Assembly (NCBI GenBank): GCA_029983575.1
Contig: JASBZE010000061.1
Coordinates: forward strand, 1 to 10,705
Source of the DNA: Peptostreptococcaceae bacterium
Lineage (GTDB): Bacteria; Bacillota; Clostridia; Peptostreptococcales; Peptostreptococcaceae
Length of the DNA stretch: 10,705 bases
Reading direction: 5' to 3'
A program made the translations under genes and the position numbers. Below are positions 1 through 5,534 of the stretch, one piece after another. Each line of letters starts with the position of its first letter. The stretch's first letter is position 1. Below the pieces are notes generated by a model. That model did no database searches, had not been told where the DNA came from, and saw only the letters and a list, made by a program, of their open reading frames with translations.

Positions 1-31
1 ACATCTCTTCAATATAGTAACAAAGTTGATG

Positions 32-60
32 TTGAAAAATCCATTATCGTGGTATATAAT
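32..60 (+). promoter_or_regulatory. Sigma-A-type promoter upstream of the repeat array and transpeptidase gene
   Basis: A TTGAAA box (32-37, 5 of 6 to the -35 consensus) is followed after exactly 17 nt by TATAAT (55-60, 6 of 6). This is the best promoter match in the non-coding parts of the window. Transcription would start near 67, so the 20-bp repeat array and about 250 nt of leader would be in the mRNA of the L,D-transpeptidase gene. The match is seen in the sequence; its use as the promoter of that gene is inferred. Confidence 0.55.
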
Positions 61-80
61 ATAAGGTATTGAAAAAAAGG

Positions 81-240
81 AAAGTTTAGAATCGGCTATT
101 AAGTTGATAAGTCGGCTTTGGGGTTGAGGATTCGATTACGAAGTTGATAAGTCGGCTTTGGGGTTGAGGATTCGATTGCGAAGTTGATAAGTCGGCTTAA
201 AAATTGAGGGTTCAATTATGAAGTTGATGAGTCGATTATT
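81..240. repeat. Tandem repeat array, 20-bp period with 40-bp higher-order unit
   Basis: Bases 101-140 and 141-180 are 40-bp copies differing at one base (A138 versus G178). A third, more diverged copy fills 181-220 and half a copy lies at 221-240. Each 40-bp unit is itself two related 20-bp halves, AAGTTGATAAGTCGGCTTTG and GGGTTGAGGATTCGATTACG, sharing GTTGA, TCG and other positions. A weakly matching half-unit precedes the array at 81-100. Neither 20 nor 40 is a multiple of 3, and no plausible ORF runs through it, so it is not a coding repeat. There are no unique spacers, so it is not a CRISPR. It lies between a good promoter and the transpeptidase RBS, so it is either transcribed leader or, if a nearer promoter is used, an upstream binding region. 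Function unknown. Confidence 0.9.
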
Positions 241-270
241 TTGTGAAGCGCATGATTCAATAAATATTGT
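241..270 (+). promoter_or_regulatory. Weak alternative promoter close to the transpeptidase gene
   Basis: TTGTGA (241-246, 4 of 6 to -35) and TATTGT (265-270, 4 of 6 to -10) are 18 nt apart, just downstream of the repeat array and about 45 nt before the start codon. If used, the array would be an upstream element and not leader RNA. The match is much weaker than the promoter at 32-60. Confidence 0.25.
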
Positions 271-301
271 ATAAGGTATGGGTACAATAATAGGAAGTAC
301 G

Positions 302-308
302 AAAGGAG
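302..308 (+). promoter_or_regulatory. Ribosome binding site fixing the transpeptidase start
   Basis: AAAGGAG lies 5 nt before ATG 314. The in-frame ATG at 278 has only AAGG directly against it, too close to serve as a ribosome binding site. The 314 start also gives a conventional short basic cytoplasmic tail before the membrane helix. This decides the start in favour of 314. Confidence 0.85.
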
Positions 309-313
309 TTTTT

Positions 314-1738
314 ATGGGCAGAGCAGATAGGAGAAATATCAAGGCAGAGAGAAGCGGCATGGGAATAGGTGCGAAGATAGGCCTATGTCTAGCCATTATT
401 ATAGTAGTAGCCTATGGATGTGGTGCATTTATTTTTTCAAACAGGTTTAATTTAAATACTAAGTTAAACGGTGTAGACGTGAGCATGAAAAAGGTGGCAG
501 ACGTCGCCAAGATGTTTAATGATAAGTCGGAGTCATATAAGTTAAAAATCGTTGAGAAGAAGGGAAATGACGAGGTTTTAAACGGATCAGAAATAGATTT
601 GAAGGCGAATGATGTTGAAAAAGACATCAGAAATTTAAAATCTGAACAATCACCTTTCTTGTGGTTTACTGGATTTTTTACTAAATCAGATTTAAACACT
701 GATTTCAGAGTTACTTATGACAAAGCCAAGCTTGCGGACAAGGTATCTAAGTTTAAACTGATGGGCAAGGATTTCGGAGAACCATCTAAGAGTGCCTTCC
801 CTGAGTTTGATGAAAAAGAAGGTAAGTTCAAAGTTCATCCAGAGGTATATGGTAATAAGATCGACAAGGCTAAGTTTAATGAAAATCTAGATAAGTCACT
901 TAGGGGTCTTAGAGATGAATATGTAATTGCTAGCCAAGGTGGATATATTCTTCCAATAAATAAAAAGGACAACCCTAATATCAAAAAGGCTATAGACGAA
1001 CTTGATAAATACGCCAAGGTAAAAGTTGTATATGACTTTGGATATGAAAAGTCAACTTTAGACGGCAAAAACATAGCAAACTTATTCGATATAGATGTAG
1101 ATAAAAATTACGATATTAAGCTTAGCAAGGATAGGGTTAGAGAATATGTTAGAGGACTTAGTAGAAAATACTCTACATATGGAGATACTAGGACTTTTAA
1201 ATCAGCTACCGGAAAAGAATTAACAGTTTCAGGAGGGGTATACGGCTGGTTGATAGACAGAGAGAAAGAAACAGATGCCCTATATAAGTTGGTAAGTGAA
1301 AAGAAGAGCCAAAATAATAGAGAGCCAATCTACTATCAGAGGGCAAGGTATAAAGCTAAAGACGATATGGGCAATACCTTTGTAGAGATTTCAATAGCAG
1401 CTCAAACTATGTGGTATGTAAAAGACGGTAAGGTAATGATGTCTACTCCAATAGTAACAGGAGATCCAACTAAGGGACATGCAACACCTACTGGAATATA
1501 TCCTGTAAACTACAAGCAAAGAGGTGCTGTACTGAGAGGTCCAGGCTATGCTTCACCAGTTAGTTTCTGGGTTCCATTTAACGGAAACGTAGGAATCCAC
1601 GATGCTCCATGGAAGGGATCATTCGGAGGAAGCAACTACCTAGGAGATGGATCAAGAGGATGTATAAACACTCCATATTCTAAGATGTCTTACCTATTTG
1701 GAGAGGTCAAAGAAGGAGATCCTGTAATTGTATACTAA
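314..1738 (+). CDS. Membrane-anchored L,D-transpeptidase (YkuD domain) with peptidoglycan-binding-like region
   Basis: This 474-residue protein would form L,D (3-3 type) crosslinks in peptidoglycan or attach molecules to it, acting outside the membrane. Residues 1-19 are short and basic, and about 20-41 form one hydrophobic helix, read as an uncleaved N-terminal anchor. Residues about 45-340 resemble the duplicated PG_binding_4 type region of Gram-positive L,D-transpeptidases (GVDVS near residue 55). Residues about 355-474 are the YkuD domain, with VTGDP and the ATPTGIYPV segment, then H429 and SRGCIN with nucleophile C450, the expected His and Cys of the family. The motif has SRGC where SHGC is common; S/T-x-GC variants are known. 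The ATG at 314 is preferred over an in-frame ATG 36 nt upstream because of its AAAGGAG site. The gene is monocistronic, followed by inverted repeats and a terminator, with no link to the ATPase operon. Family assignment is firm; the exact crosslink or substrate is inferred. Confidence 0.93.
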   Translation: MGRADRRNIKAERSGMGIGAKIGLCLAIIIVVAYGCGAFIFSNRFNLNTKLNGVDVSMKKVADVAKMFNDKSESYKLKIVEKKGNDEVLNGSEIDLKANDVEKDIRNLKSEQSPFLWFTGFFTKSDLNTDFRVTYDKAKLADKVSKFKLMGKDFGEPSKSAFPEFDEKEGKFKVHPEVYGNKIDKAKFNENLDKSLRGLRDEYVIASQGGYILPINKKDNPNIKKAIDELDKYAKVKVVYDFGYEKSTLDGKNIANLFDIDVDKNYDIKLSKDRVREYVRGLSRKYSTYGDTRTFKSATGKELTVSGGVYGWLIDREKETDALYKLVSEKKSQNNREPIYYQRARYKAKDDMGNTFVEISIAAQTMWYVKDGKVMMSTPIVTGDPTKGHATPTGIYPVNYKQRGAVLRGPGYASPVSFWVPFNGNVGIHDAPWKGSFGGSNYLGDGSRGCINTPYSKMSYLFGEVKEGDPVIVY

Positions 1739-1775
1739 AAGGTATACAAAATATGCTAATTTTTACTAAAAATTA
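1728..1775 (+). repeat. Two AT-rich inverted repeats at the end of the transpeptidase gene
   Basis: TTGTATAC (1728-1735) and GTATACAA (1742-1749) are perfect 8-bp arms around a 6-nt loop that contains the TAA stop codon. Eight bases later TAATTTTT (1757-1764) and AAAAATTA (1768-1775) form a second perfect 8-bp, AT-only stem with a 3-nt loop. Neither is followed by a clean T-run, so they look more like mRNA 3'-end structures than the main terminator. Pairing is seen in the sequence; function is inferred. Confidence 0.5.
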
Positions 1776-1823
1776 TGCTGATATGAAAATATAATAAATA
1801 AAAGAAAAATATAATGAATGTAA

Positions 1824-1871
1824 AAAGTCTCGCAAAATTCACGTTTATGATGATTGCGGGACTTTATTTTT
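1824..1871 (+). terminator. Intrinsic (Rho-independent) terminator after the transpeptidase gene
   Basis: AAAGTCTCGCAA (1824-1835) pairs with TTGCGGGACTTT (1854-1865), 12 bp with one G-U pair, followed by A then five T (1867-1871). The 18-nt loop is long. On the other strand the same stem is followed by TTTTTA, so it could also stop transcription in the opposite direction. It lies about 85 nt after the transpeptidase stop codon and more than 200 nt before ntpF. Confidence 0.85.
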
Positions 1872-2004
1872 GTGCAAAATATTTTAAAAAAATTAAGTAA
1901 AATGAAAGGATACAGGTGGTTTTCGCCTATAAAAAAGTTAAAAACCTTAGAATAAAAAGAAAATGTACTTATATACCTATAATTATGCAATATTTAAAAA
2001 TATA

Positions 2005-2036
2005 TGTACAAAATCACTAATTAGTGGTAATATATT
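2005..2036 (+). promoter_or_regulatory. Probable V-ATPase operon promoter region with 12-bp palindrome
   Basis: CACTAATTAGTG (2015-2026) is a perfect 12-bp palindrome. It lies between TGTACA (2005-2010, 4 of 6 to -35) and TAATAT (2028-2033, 4 of 6 to -10), which are 17 nt apart. TATATT (2031-2036) is an alternative -10 box, but then the spacer is 20 nt. A dyad in the spacer could be an operator for a dimeric regulator. The boxes are weak; some promoter is expected here because a terminator lies upstream and the nine-gene operon begins at 2091. Confidence 0.45.
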
Positions 2037-2074
2037 GAATAATAAGAAAATCTATAAATTTTCATTTTATTCAA

Positions 2075-2084
2075 GAGGGGAGGG
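2075..2084 (+). promoter_or_regulatory. Strong ribosome binding site of the first V-ATPase gene
   Basis: GAGGGGAGGG contains a GGAGG core (2079-2083) 7 nt before ATG 2091. It supports that start and marks the head of the operon. Confidence 0.8.
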
Positions 2085-2090
2085 ATATTT

Positions 2091-2402
2091 ATGGCAAAAG
2101 AGGCTTTACTAGCTATTGTCGATGCAGAAGCCGAGGCAAAGGAAATCGTAAAAAAAGCTAAGGAAGATGCAAAGAGGATTGTTAATGAAGCGGAGGCTCT
2201 ATCAGCACAGTACATGAGTGATGTGTTAGATAAAGGCAACCAGAAAATCAGCCAACTCAAAACAAATGCCGAGGATGAGACCAAGTCAGAGATAGATCTC
2301 TTACTGGGACAGAATCAGCATAAGTGTGATGAGATCGCTAGACAGGCTGAAAAGAATATCGAGAATGCCAAAAAATTTCTTGTGGAGAGGATTGTGAAGT
2401 AG
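2091..2402 (+). CDS. ntpF: V-type ATPase peripheral-stalk subunit G/H (NtpF in Enterococcus hirae naming)
   Basis: This 103-residue protein is almost entirely a charged, Ala-rich helix (AEAEAKEIVKKAKEDAKRIV) with no hydrophobic segment, typical of the small coiled-coil subunit. That subunit pairs with E to form the peripheral stalk holding the catalytic head against subunit I. Position as first gene, directly before ntpI, matches the E. hirae ntp operon. Its TAG stop abuts the ATG of ntpI with no base between them, which suggests translational coupling. Residues 11-49 align without gaps to residues 14-52 of ntpE with 18 identities in 39. Low-complexity helices make sequence alone a weak guide, so the assignment rests on composition, length and gene order together. 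Naming differs between systems (G, H or NtpF). Confidence 0.88.
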   Translation: MAKEALLAIVDAEAEAKEIVKKAKEDAKRIVNEAEALSAQYMSDVLDKGNQKISQLKTNAEDETKSEIDLLLGQNQHKCDEIARQAEKNIENAKKFLVERIVK

Positions 2403-4364
2403 ATGGCAATTGTAAAAATGAAAAAATTCAATTTAATGATACTTGACTCCCATAAAGAGAGGCTACTCAGAGGGTTACAGGTCTTTAGAGATGTTCAGTT
2501 CGAAGAGTACAACGACTTCAAAGACGATACAAATCTAAGCGACATCGATATTGTTGGAGAACAAAAAACCATGGAAGACATAATGAGCAAGTGCAACTAT
2601 GTCATTGATTTGGTGTCAAAGTATTCGCCAACGCTGCCAACACTTAAGCAATTTATTTTGGGACTTCCAAACTATACCTATGGGGAAATGAAAAACAAAG
2701 CTGAAGATTTCAACTTTGCCAAGGTATATAACGATGTTAAAAACGTTGGTGACGAGCTGTACAGCGTCGAGGCACAAATCTCAAAAAAAAGGGAAAAAAT
2801 TAGAGATTTAAGACCTATTATAAACCTAGACATCAGTTTTGAAGATTTAAAGAAGCCTAAAAAATTTACCGCTATTATAGGTGGTGTTAATTTTAAGCTA
2901 AAAGAAGATTTTCTTAGAGAGCTTCTCGAAGTTTCGGATGTTTATTTCGAAGAGGTTGGAGAAGCAAGTGAGGAAGCTATCTATCTTGTCATTTATGACA
3001 ACAGGGTTGAAGATAAGGTAGCAGAAGTTATTAGATATTCAAATTTCAATGTTATGAACATGGAAAACAATAAGCCGCCTGCTACGGAAATTGCAGAGCT
3101 TGAAGAGGATATCAAAAGACTTGAGGAGAAAAAAGAAGAACTAATAAAAACAATAGTAGGTTTTAATGAACAACTTGAGGATTTCAAAGTTTACTATGAA
3201 TATGTAGGAAATCTCTATGTTAAAGCTTTAGCGAAAGAAAAGTTCAAAAAGACCAGCAAGGTTTGTTTTATCAAGGGATTTACGCCAGAAAAGAATTTAG
3301 AAAAGTTTGAAGAAGTAATTTCTTCTAAGACAGGTGGGATATATTCGCTGGAACTATCAGATGTCGATCCACTTGTAGATGATGTTCCTATCATTCTTGA
3401 AAACAACTGGTTTGTGAGGACTTTTGAGGGAATAACCGAGACATACGCACTTCCGAGATACAATGAGGTTGACCCGACACCGTACTACGCTTTGTTTTAT
3501 GCATTTTTCTTCGGTATGATGTCAGCAGATTTTGGATATGGTGCGATATTGTTTATCTTGACCACCCTTGCACTTAAGTTTGCTAATATGACACCTGCTT
3601 TCAGAAAAAATGTCAAATTTTTCCAATTAATTAGTATTTCAACAGCTATTTGGGGATTTTTGTACGGTTCTTACTTTGGGCACTCAATCCCTGGAATGTG
3701 GAGATTACTAGACTTATCTACACAGTTTATGACTGTTTTAGTGGTTTCTATAGCAATAGGAGGAATAAATTTATTCTACGCTTTAGGAATTAAAGGTTAT
3801 ATGTTGATAAGGGATAAAAAGTACGTCGATGTGATTTTTGATGTAGGAGCATGGTATGTGGCACTTATAGGTATAATTCTACTTCTATTAGGTGTTGCTA
3901 AGGTCGTATCTCCGGAGATAGGTACAATAGGTAAATACCTCATGATTGTAGGTTTTGTTATGTTATTTATAGGGGGAGCTAGGTCAAGTGAGGGCTCAGT
4001 TCCAGCAAAATGCGTTTCAGGACTATACAATATATATGGTATTTCAGGATATGTAGGAGATTTTGTTTCCTATTCACGTCTTATGGCGCTCGGTATGTCA
4101 GGTGGATACATAGCTTTTGCTATAAATATGATAGCTGGAATGGTTATAGGAAAAGGTATAATAGGTGTGATAGCCGCAATTATCATACTTGTTTTCTTCC
4201 ACGCTTTTAACTTGTTCTTGGCCTGTTTAGGAGCTTATGTACATGCACTAAGACTTACATACGTTGAGTTTTTCCAAAAGTTCTATGAAGGCGGAGGAAA
4301 GGCGTTTGAATTTTATAGAAATAAACCAAAATATATTAATCTAGATAGACATTTAGAAGATTAA
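2403..4364 (+). CDS. ntpI: V-type ATPase membrane subunit a/I (NtpI), ion-channel stator
   Basis: This 653-residue stator subunit carries the ion path next to the K ring. Residues 1 to about 355 are hydrophilic and cytoplasmic, with a coiled coil near 230-265 (EIAELEEDIKRLEEKKEEL) and the family opening MAIVKMKKFN. From about residue 357 (DPTPYYALFYAFFFG) the rest is a multi-helix membrane domain, expected to have about eight helices. R559 in SYSRLMALG and R617 in HALRLTYVEF correspond to the two conserved channel arginines (R735 and R799 in yeast Vph1). They are needed to strip or release the ion from the K-ring glutamate. Length is typical. The start abuts the ntpF stop; the nearest purine-rich site, GGAGAGG (2384-2390), is 12 nt away, which is long and fits coupled translation. 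The stop codon is embedded in the ntpK ribosome binding site. Confidence 0.96.
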   Translation: MAIVKMKKFNLMILDSHKERLLRGLQVFRDVQFEEYNDFKDDTNLSDIDIVGEQKTMEDIMSKCNYVIDLVSKYSPTLPTLKQFILGLPNYTYGEMKNKAEDFNFAKVYNDVKNVGDELYSVEAQISKKREKIRDLRPIINLDISFEDLKKPKKFTAIIGGVNFKLKEDFLRELLEVSDVYFEEVGEASEEAIYLVIYDNRVEDKVAEVIRYSNFNVMNMENNKPPATEIAELEEDIKRLEEKKEELIKTIVGFNEQLEDFKVYYEYVGNLYVKALAKEKFKKTSKVCFIKGFTPEKNLEKFEEVISSKTGGIYSLELSDVDPLVDDVPIILENNWFVRTFEGITETYALPRYNEVDPTPYYALFYAFFFGMMSADFGYGAILFILTTLALKFANMTPAFRKNVKFFQLISISTAIWGFLYGSYFGHSIPGMWRLLDLSTQFMTVLVVSIAIGGINLFYALGIKGYMLIRDKKYVDVIFDVGAWYVALIGIILLLLGVAKVVSPEIGTIGKYLMIVGFVMLFIGGARSSEGSVPAKCVSGLYNIYGISGYVGDFVSYSRLMALGMSGGYIAFAINMIAGMVIGKGIIGVIAAIIILVFFHAFNLFLACLGAYVHALRLTYVEFFQKFYEGGGKAFEFYRNKPKYINLDRHLED

Positions 4365-4375
4365 GGAGGACTATT

Positions 4376-4858
4376 ATGAATTTTGGACAATTTTTAGTTG
4401 AACACGGAGGATTGGTATTTGGAGGACTTGGCGTTGCGATTGCGATGTTAGCGAGTTTAGGTTCTGGTAAGGGACTTTCTGTAGTTGGTATGGCAGCATC
4501 TGGTCTAGTGCCAGAAGAACCGCAAAAATTCGGTAAAACACTTATCCTTCAATTGCTTCCAGGTACTCAGGGGCTATATGGATTTGTCGTTGCTCTACTC
4601 CTTTTACTACAACTAAAACCAGACATGGGATTAGCGGCAGGTCTATACATGGTAGCAACTGCTTTACCAATAGGTTTAGTAGGTTGGGGAACTGCAATAT
4701 CACAGGGAGCTGTTGCAGCTTCAGGTGTTGGAATCCTAGCTAAAAACGAATCACAAACCACTAAGGGTATCATATATTCAGTAATGGTTGAGACATATGC
4801 ACTACTCGCTTTCGTTATTTCTCTACTATTATACTTCAATATAGGTAAATTTTTCTAA
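4376..4858 (+). CDS. ntpK: V-type ATPase rotor-ring subunit K/c with complete Na+ site
   Basis: This 160-residue proteolipid has four membrane helices made of two fused hairpins (about 12-42, 54-80, 86-120, 130-156). Several copies form the rotating ring in the membrane. The ion carboxylate is E139 in VMVETYALLAF; the first hairpin has no equivalent acidic residue, as expected for the V-type 16-kDa form with one ion per four helices. The Na+ ligands described in the E. hirae NtpK crystal structure, L61, T64, Q65, Q110 and E139, plus Y68 which hydrogen-bonds E139, are all present at identical numbers. This points to Na+ and not H+ coupling, although selectivity is inferred. AAGGAGG at 4363-4369 is 6 nt before the ATG. 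It is followed by a structured 120-nt gap, the only long gap in the operon. Confidence 0.97.
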   Translation: MNFGQFLVEHGGLVFGGLGVAIAMLASLGSGKGLSVVGMAASGLVPEEPQKFGKTLILQLLPGTQGLYGFVVALLLLLQLKPDMGLAAGLYMVATALPIGLVGWGTAISQGAVAASGVGILAKNESQTTKGIIYSVMVETYALLAFVISLLLYFNIGKFF

Positions 4859-4978
4859 ATTATTGAACTTTTAATAGTAGGATGGACCTTTCACTAGATG
4901 AAAGGATAAAATGTTAAATACACAAACAACTTATGTATACAATTTAAAGTTGTAGAAGGTGGATGAGGAAGTGATTAT
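4859..4978 (+). other. Structured ntpK-ntpE intergenic gap with two stem-loops
   Basis: CCTTTCA (4887-4893) and TGAAAGG (4899-4905) form a perfect 7-bp stem with a 5-nt loop. ACAACTT (4926-4932) and AAGTTGT (4947-4953) form a second perfect 7-bp stem with a 14-nt loop containing the palindrome TGTATACA (4934-4941). Neither is followed by a T-run, so they are not classic terminators. Placement just after the gene for the many-copy ring subunit suggests mRNA processing or 3'-end protection that would raise K relative to later subunits. This is an inference from position. Confidence 0.7.
4911..4955 (+). CDS. Possible 14-codon mini-ORF (leader peptide) before ntpE
   Basis: ATG 4911 opens a 14-codon frame, MLNTQTTYVYNLKL, ending in TAG 4953-4955, 23 nt before the ntpE start. 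AAAGG (4901-4905) lies 5 nt upstream and would serve as ribosome binding site, but it is also the right arm of the first hairpin, so initiation could depend on that hairpin being open. The frame runs through the second stem-loop. No similarity is recognised. A frame this short can arise by chance, and it is listed because site, spacing and structure coincide. Confidence 0.2.
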   Translation: MLNTQTTYVYNLKL

Positions 4979-5524
4979 ATGGCAGATGTAAACATACTGG
5001 TTAACAAGATAATAGCTGAAGCTGAGGCCGAGGCGAAGTCAATTCTCGATAATGCCACTTCTGTAGCCAACGACATAGTTAGCGAGGGCAAGGCTCTCTC
5101 AGAAAATATATATTCCGATATGGTTGAAGACGGCAAAAATGAAGGTAAACATATCAGGGAGAGACTTAGAAGTGGGGCTATGCTTAAATCGAGAGACGAT
5201 CAGCTTAAAACCAAACAAGAGATGATTTCAAGGGTTTTCGACGAAACCTTGGAAGAGTTTAAGAAACTAGGAAGTGATGACTACCTAGGATATATAAGGA
5301 AAAATATCTCGGATAAACAAGGGACTACCCTTATTGTCACTAAAGATATGGTAGATGAAGTAAAGGCTGCTTTTCCAGAACATAAGGTATCTACAGATGA
5401 GTTTGTAGAATCTGGATTTATAGAGGAGACAGGTGGAATTGAAAATAACTTTACGTTTGAGACTCAACTTGAATTCTATAAAGACGAGCTCGAAGGAGAG
5501 GTAGCGAAGATCTTATTTGGCTAG
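4979..5524 (+). CDS. ntpE: V-type ATPase peripheral-stalk subunit E
   Basis: This 181-residue soluble protein has the usual E-subunit plan. Residues 1 to about 95 are a long charged, Ala-rich helix (IIAEAEAEAKSILDNA), and about 100-181 are a mixed alpha/beta globular part that docks onto the A/B head. It pairs with the small G/H subunit (ntpF here) to form each peripheral stalk. It is slightly shorter than many family members (about 190-200). Two purine-rich stretches precede it, AGGTGG at 4957-4962 and GAGGAAG at 4965-4971; the second is better placed for ATG 4979. It follows the structured gap after ntpK, and its stop codon overlaps the G-run used as ribosome binding site for ntpC. The N-terminal helix clearly resembles that of ntpF. 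Confidence 0.94.
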   Translation: MADVNILVNKIIAEAEAEAKSILDNATSVANDIVSEGKALSENIYSDMVEDGKNEGKHIRERLRSGAMLKSRDDQLKTKQEMISRVFDETLEEFKKLGSDDYLGYIRKNISDKQGTTLIVTKDMVDEVKAAFPEHKVSTDEFVESGFIEETGGIENNFTFETQLEFYKDELEGEVAKILFG

Positions 5525-5534
5525 GGGGTAAGAC

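Larger units (their letters stand above)
1739..2090. other. 352-bp intergenic region between the transpeptidase gene and the V-ATPase operon
   Basis: This stretch is strongly AT-rich and has no convincing gene. In order it holds an AT-only hairpin, an intrinsic terminator, a minor hairpin (AGGTG 1914-1918 with CGCCT 1924-1928, one G-U pair), a perfect palindrome in a likely promoter region, and the ntpF ribosome binding site. A 17-codon ORF at 1902-1955 lacks a ribosome binding site and is not called. It separates two independent transcription units. Confidence 0.85.

Noticed and set aside
81..240. Repeat array as a CRISPR
   Set aside because: Copies are head-to-tail with no unique spacers, the period is 20/40 bp, and no cas gene is present.
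278..313. Longer N-terminus for the transpeptidase from ATG 278
   Set aside because: The only AAGG is right against the ATG. The ATG at 314 has AAAGGAG at proper spacing and gives a normal basic tail plus membrane anchor.
1914..1928. Small hairpin AGGTG/CGCCT as a terminator or riboswitch
   Set aside because: The stem is 5 bp with a G-U pair, has no T-run and no larger conserved structure around it.
1902..1955. 17-codon ORF MKGYRWFSPIKKLKTLE between terminator and ATPase promoter
   Set aside because: No ribosome binding site precedes the ATG (only AATTAAGTAAA), no homologue is recognised, and it is short enough to be chance.
4010..4210. 66-codon + strand ORF inside ntpI
   Set aside because: It lies wholly within the conserved membrane domain of ntpI in another frame, and its Cys/Phe/Arg-rich composition is that of a shadow frame.
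4887..4905. Hairpin after ntpK as an intrinsic terminator
   Set aside because: It is followed by ATAAAATG and not a T-run, and six more subunits of the same complex lie downstream and must be expressed.
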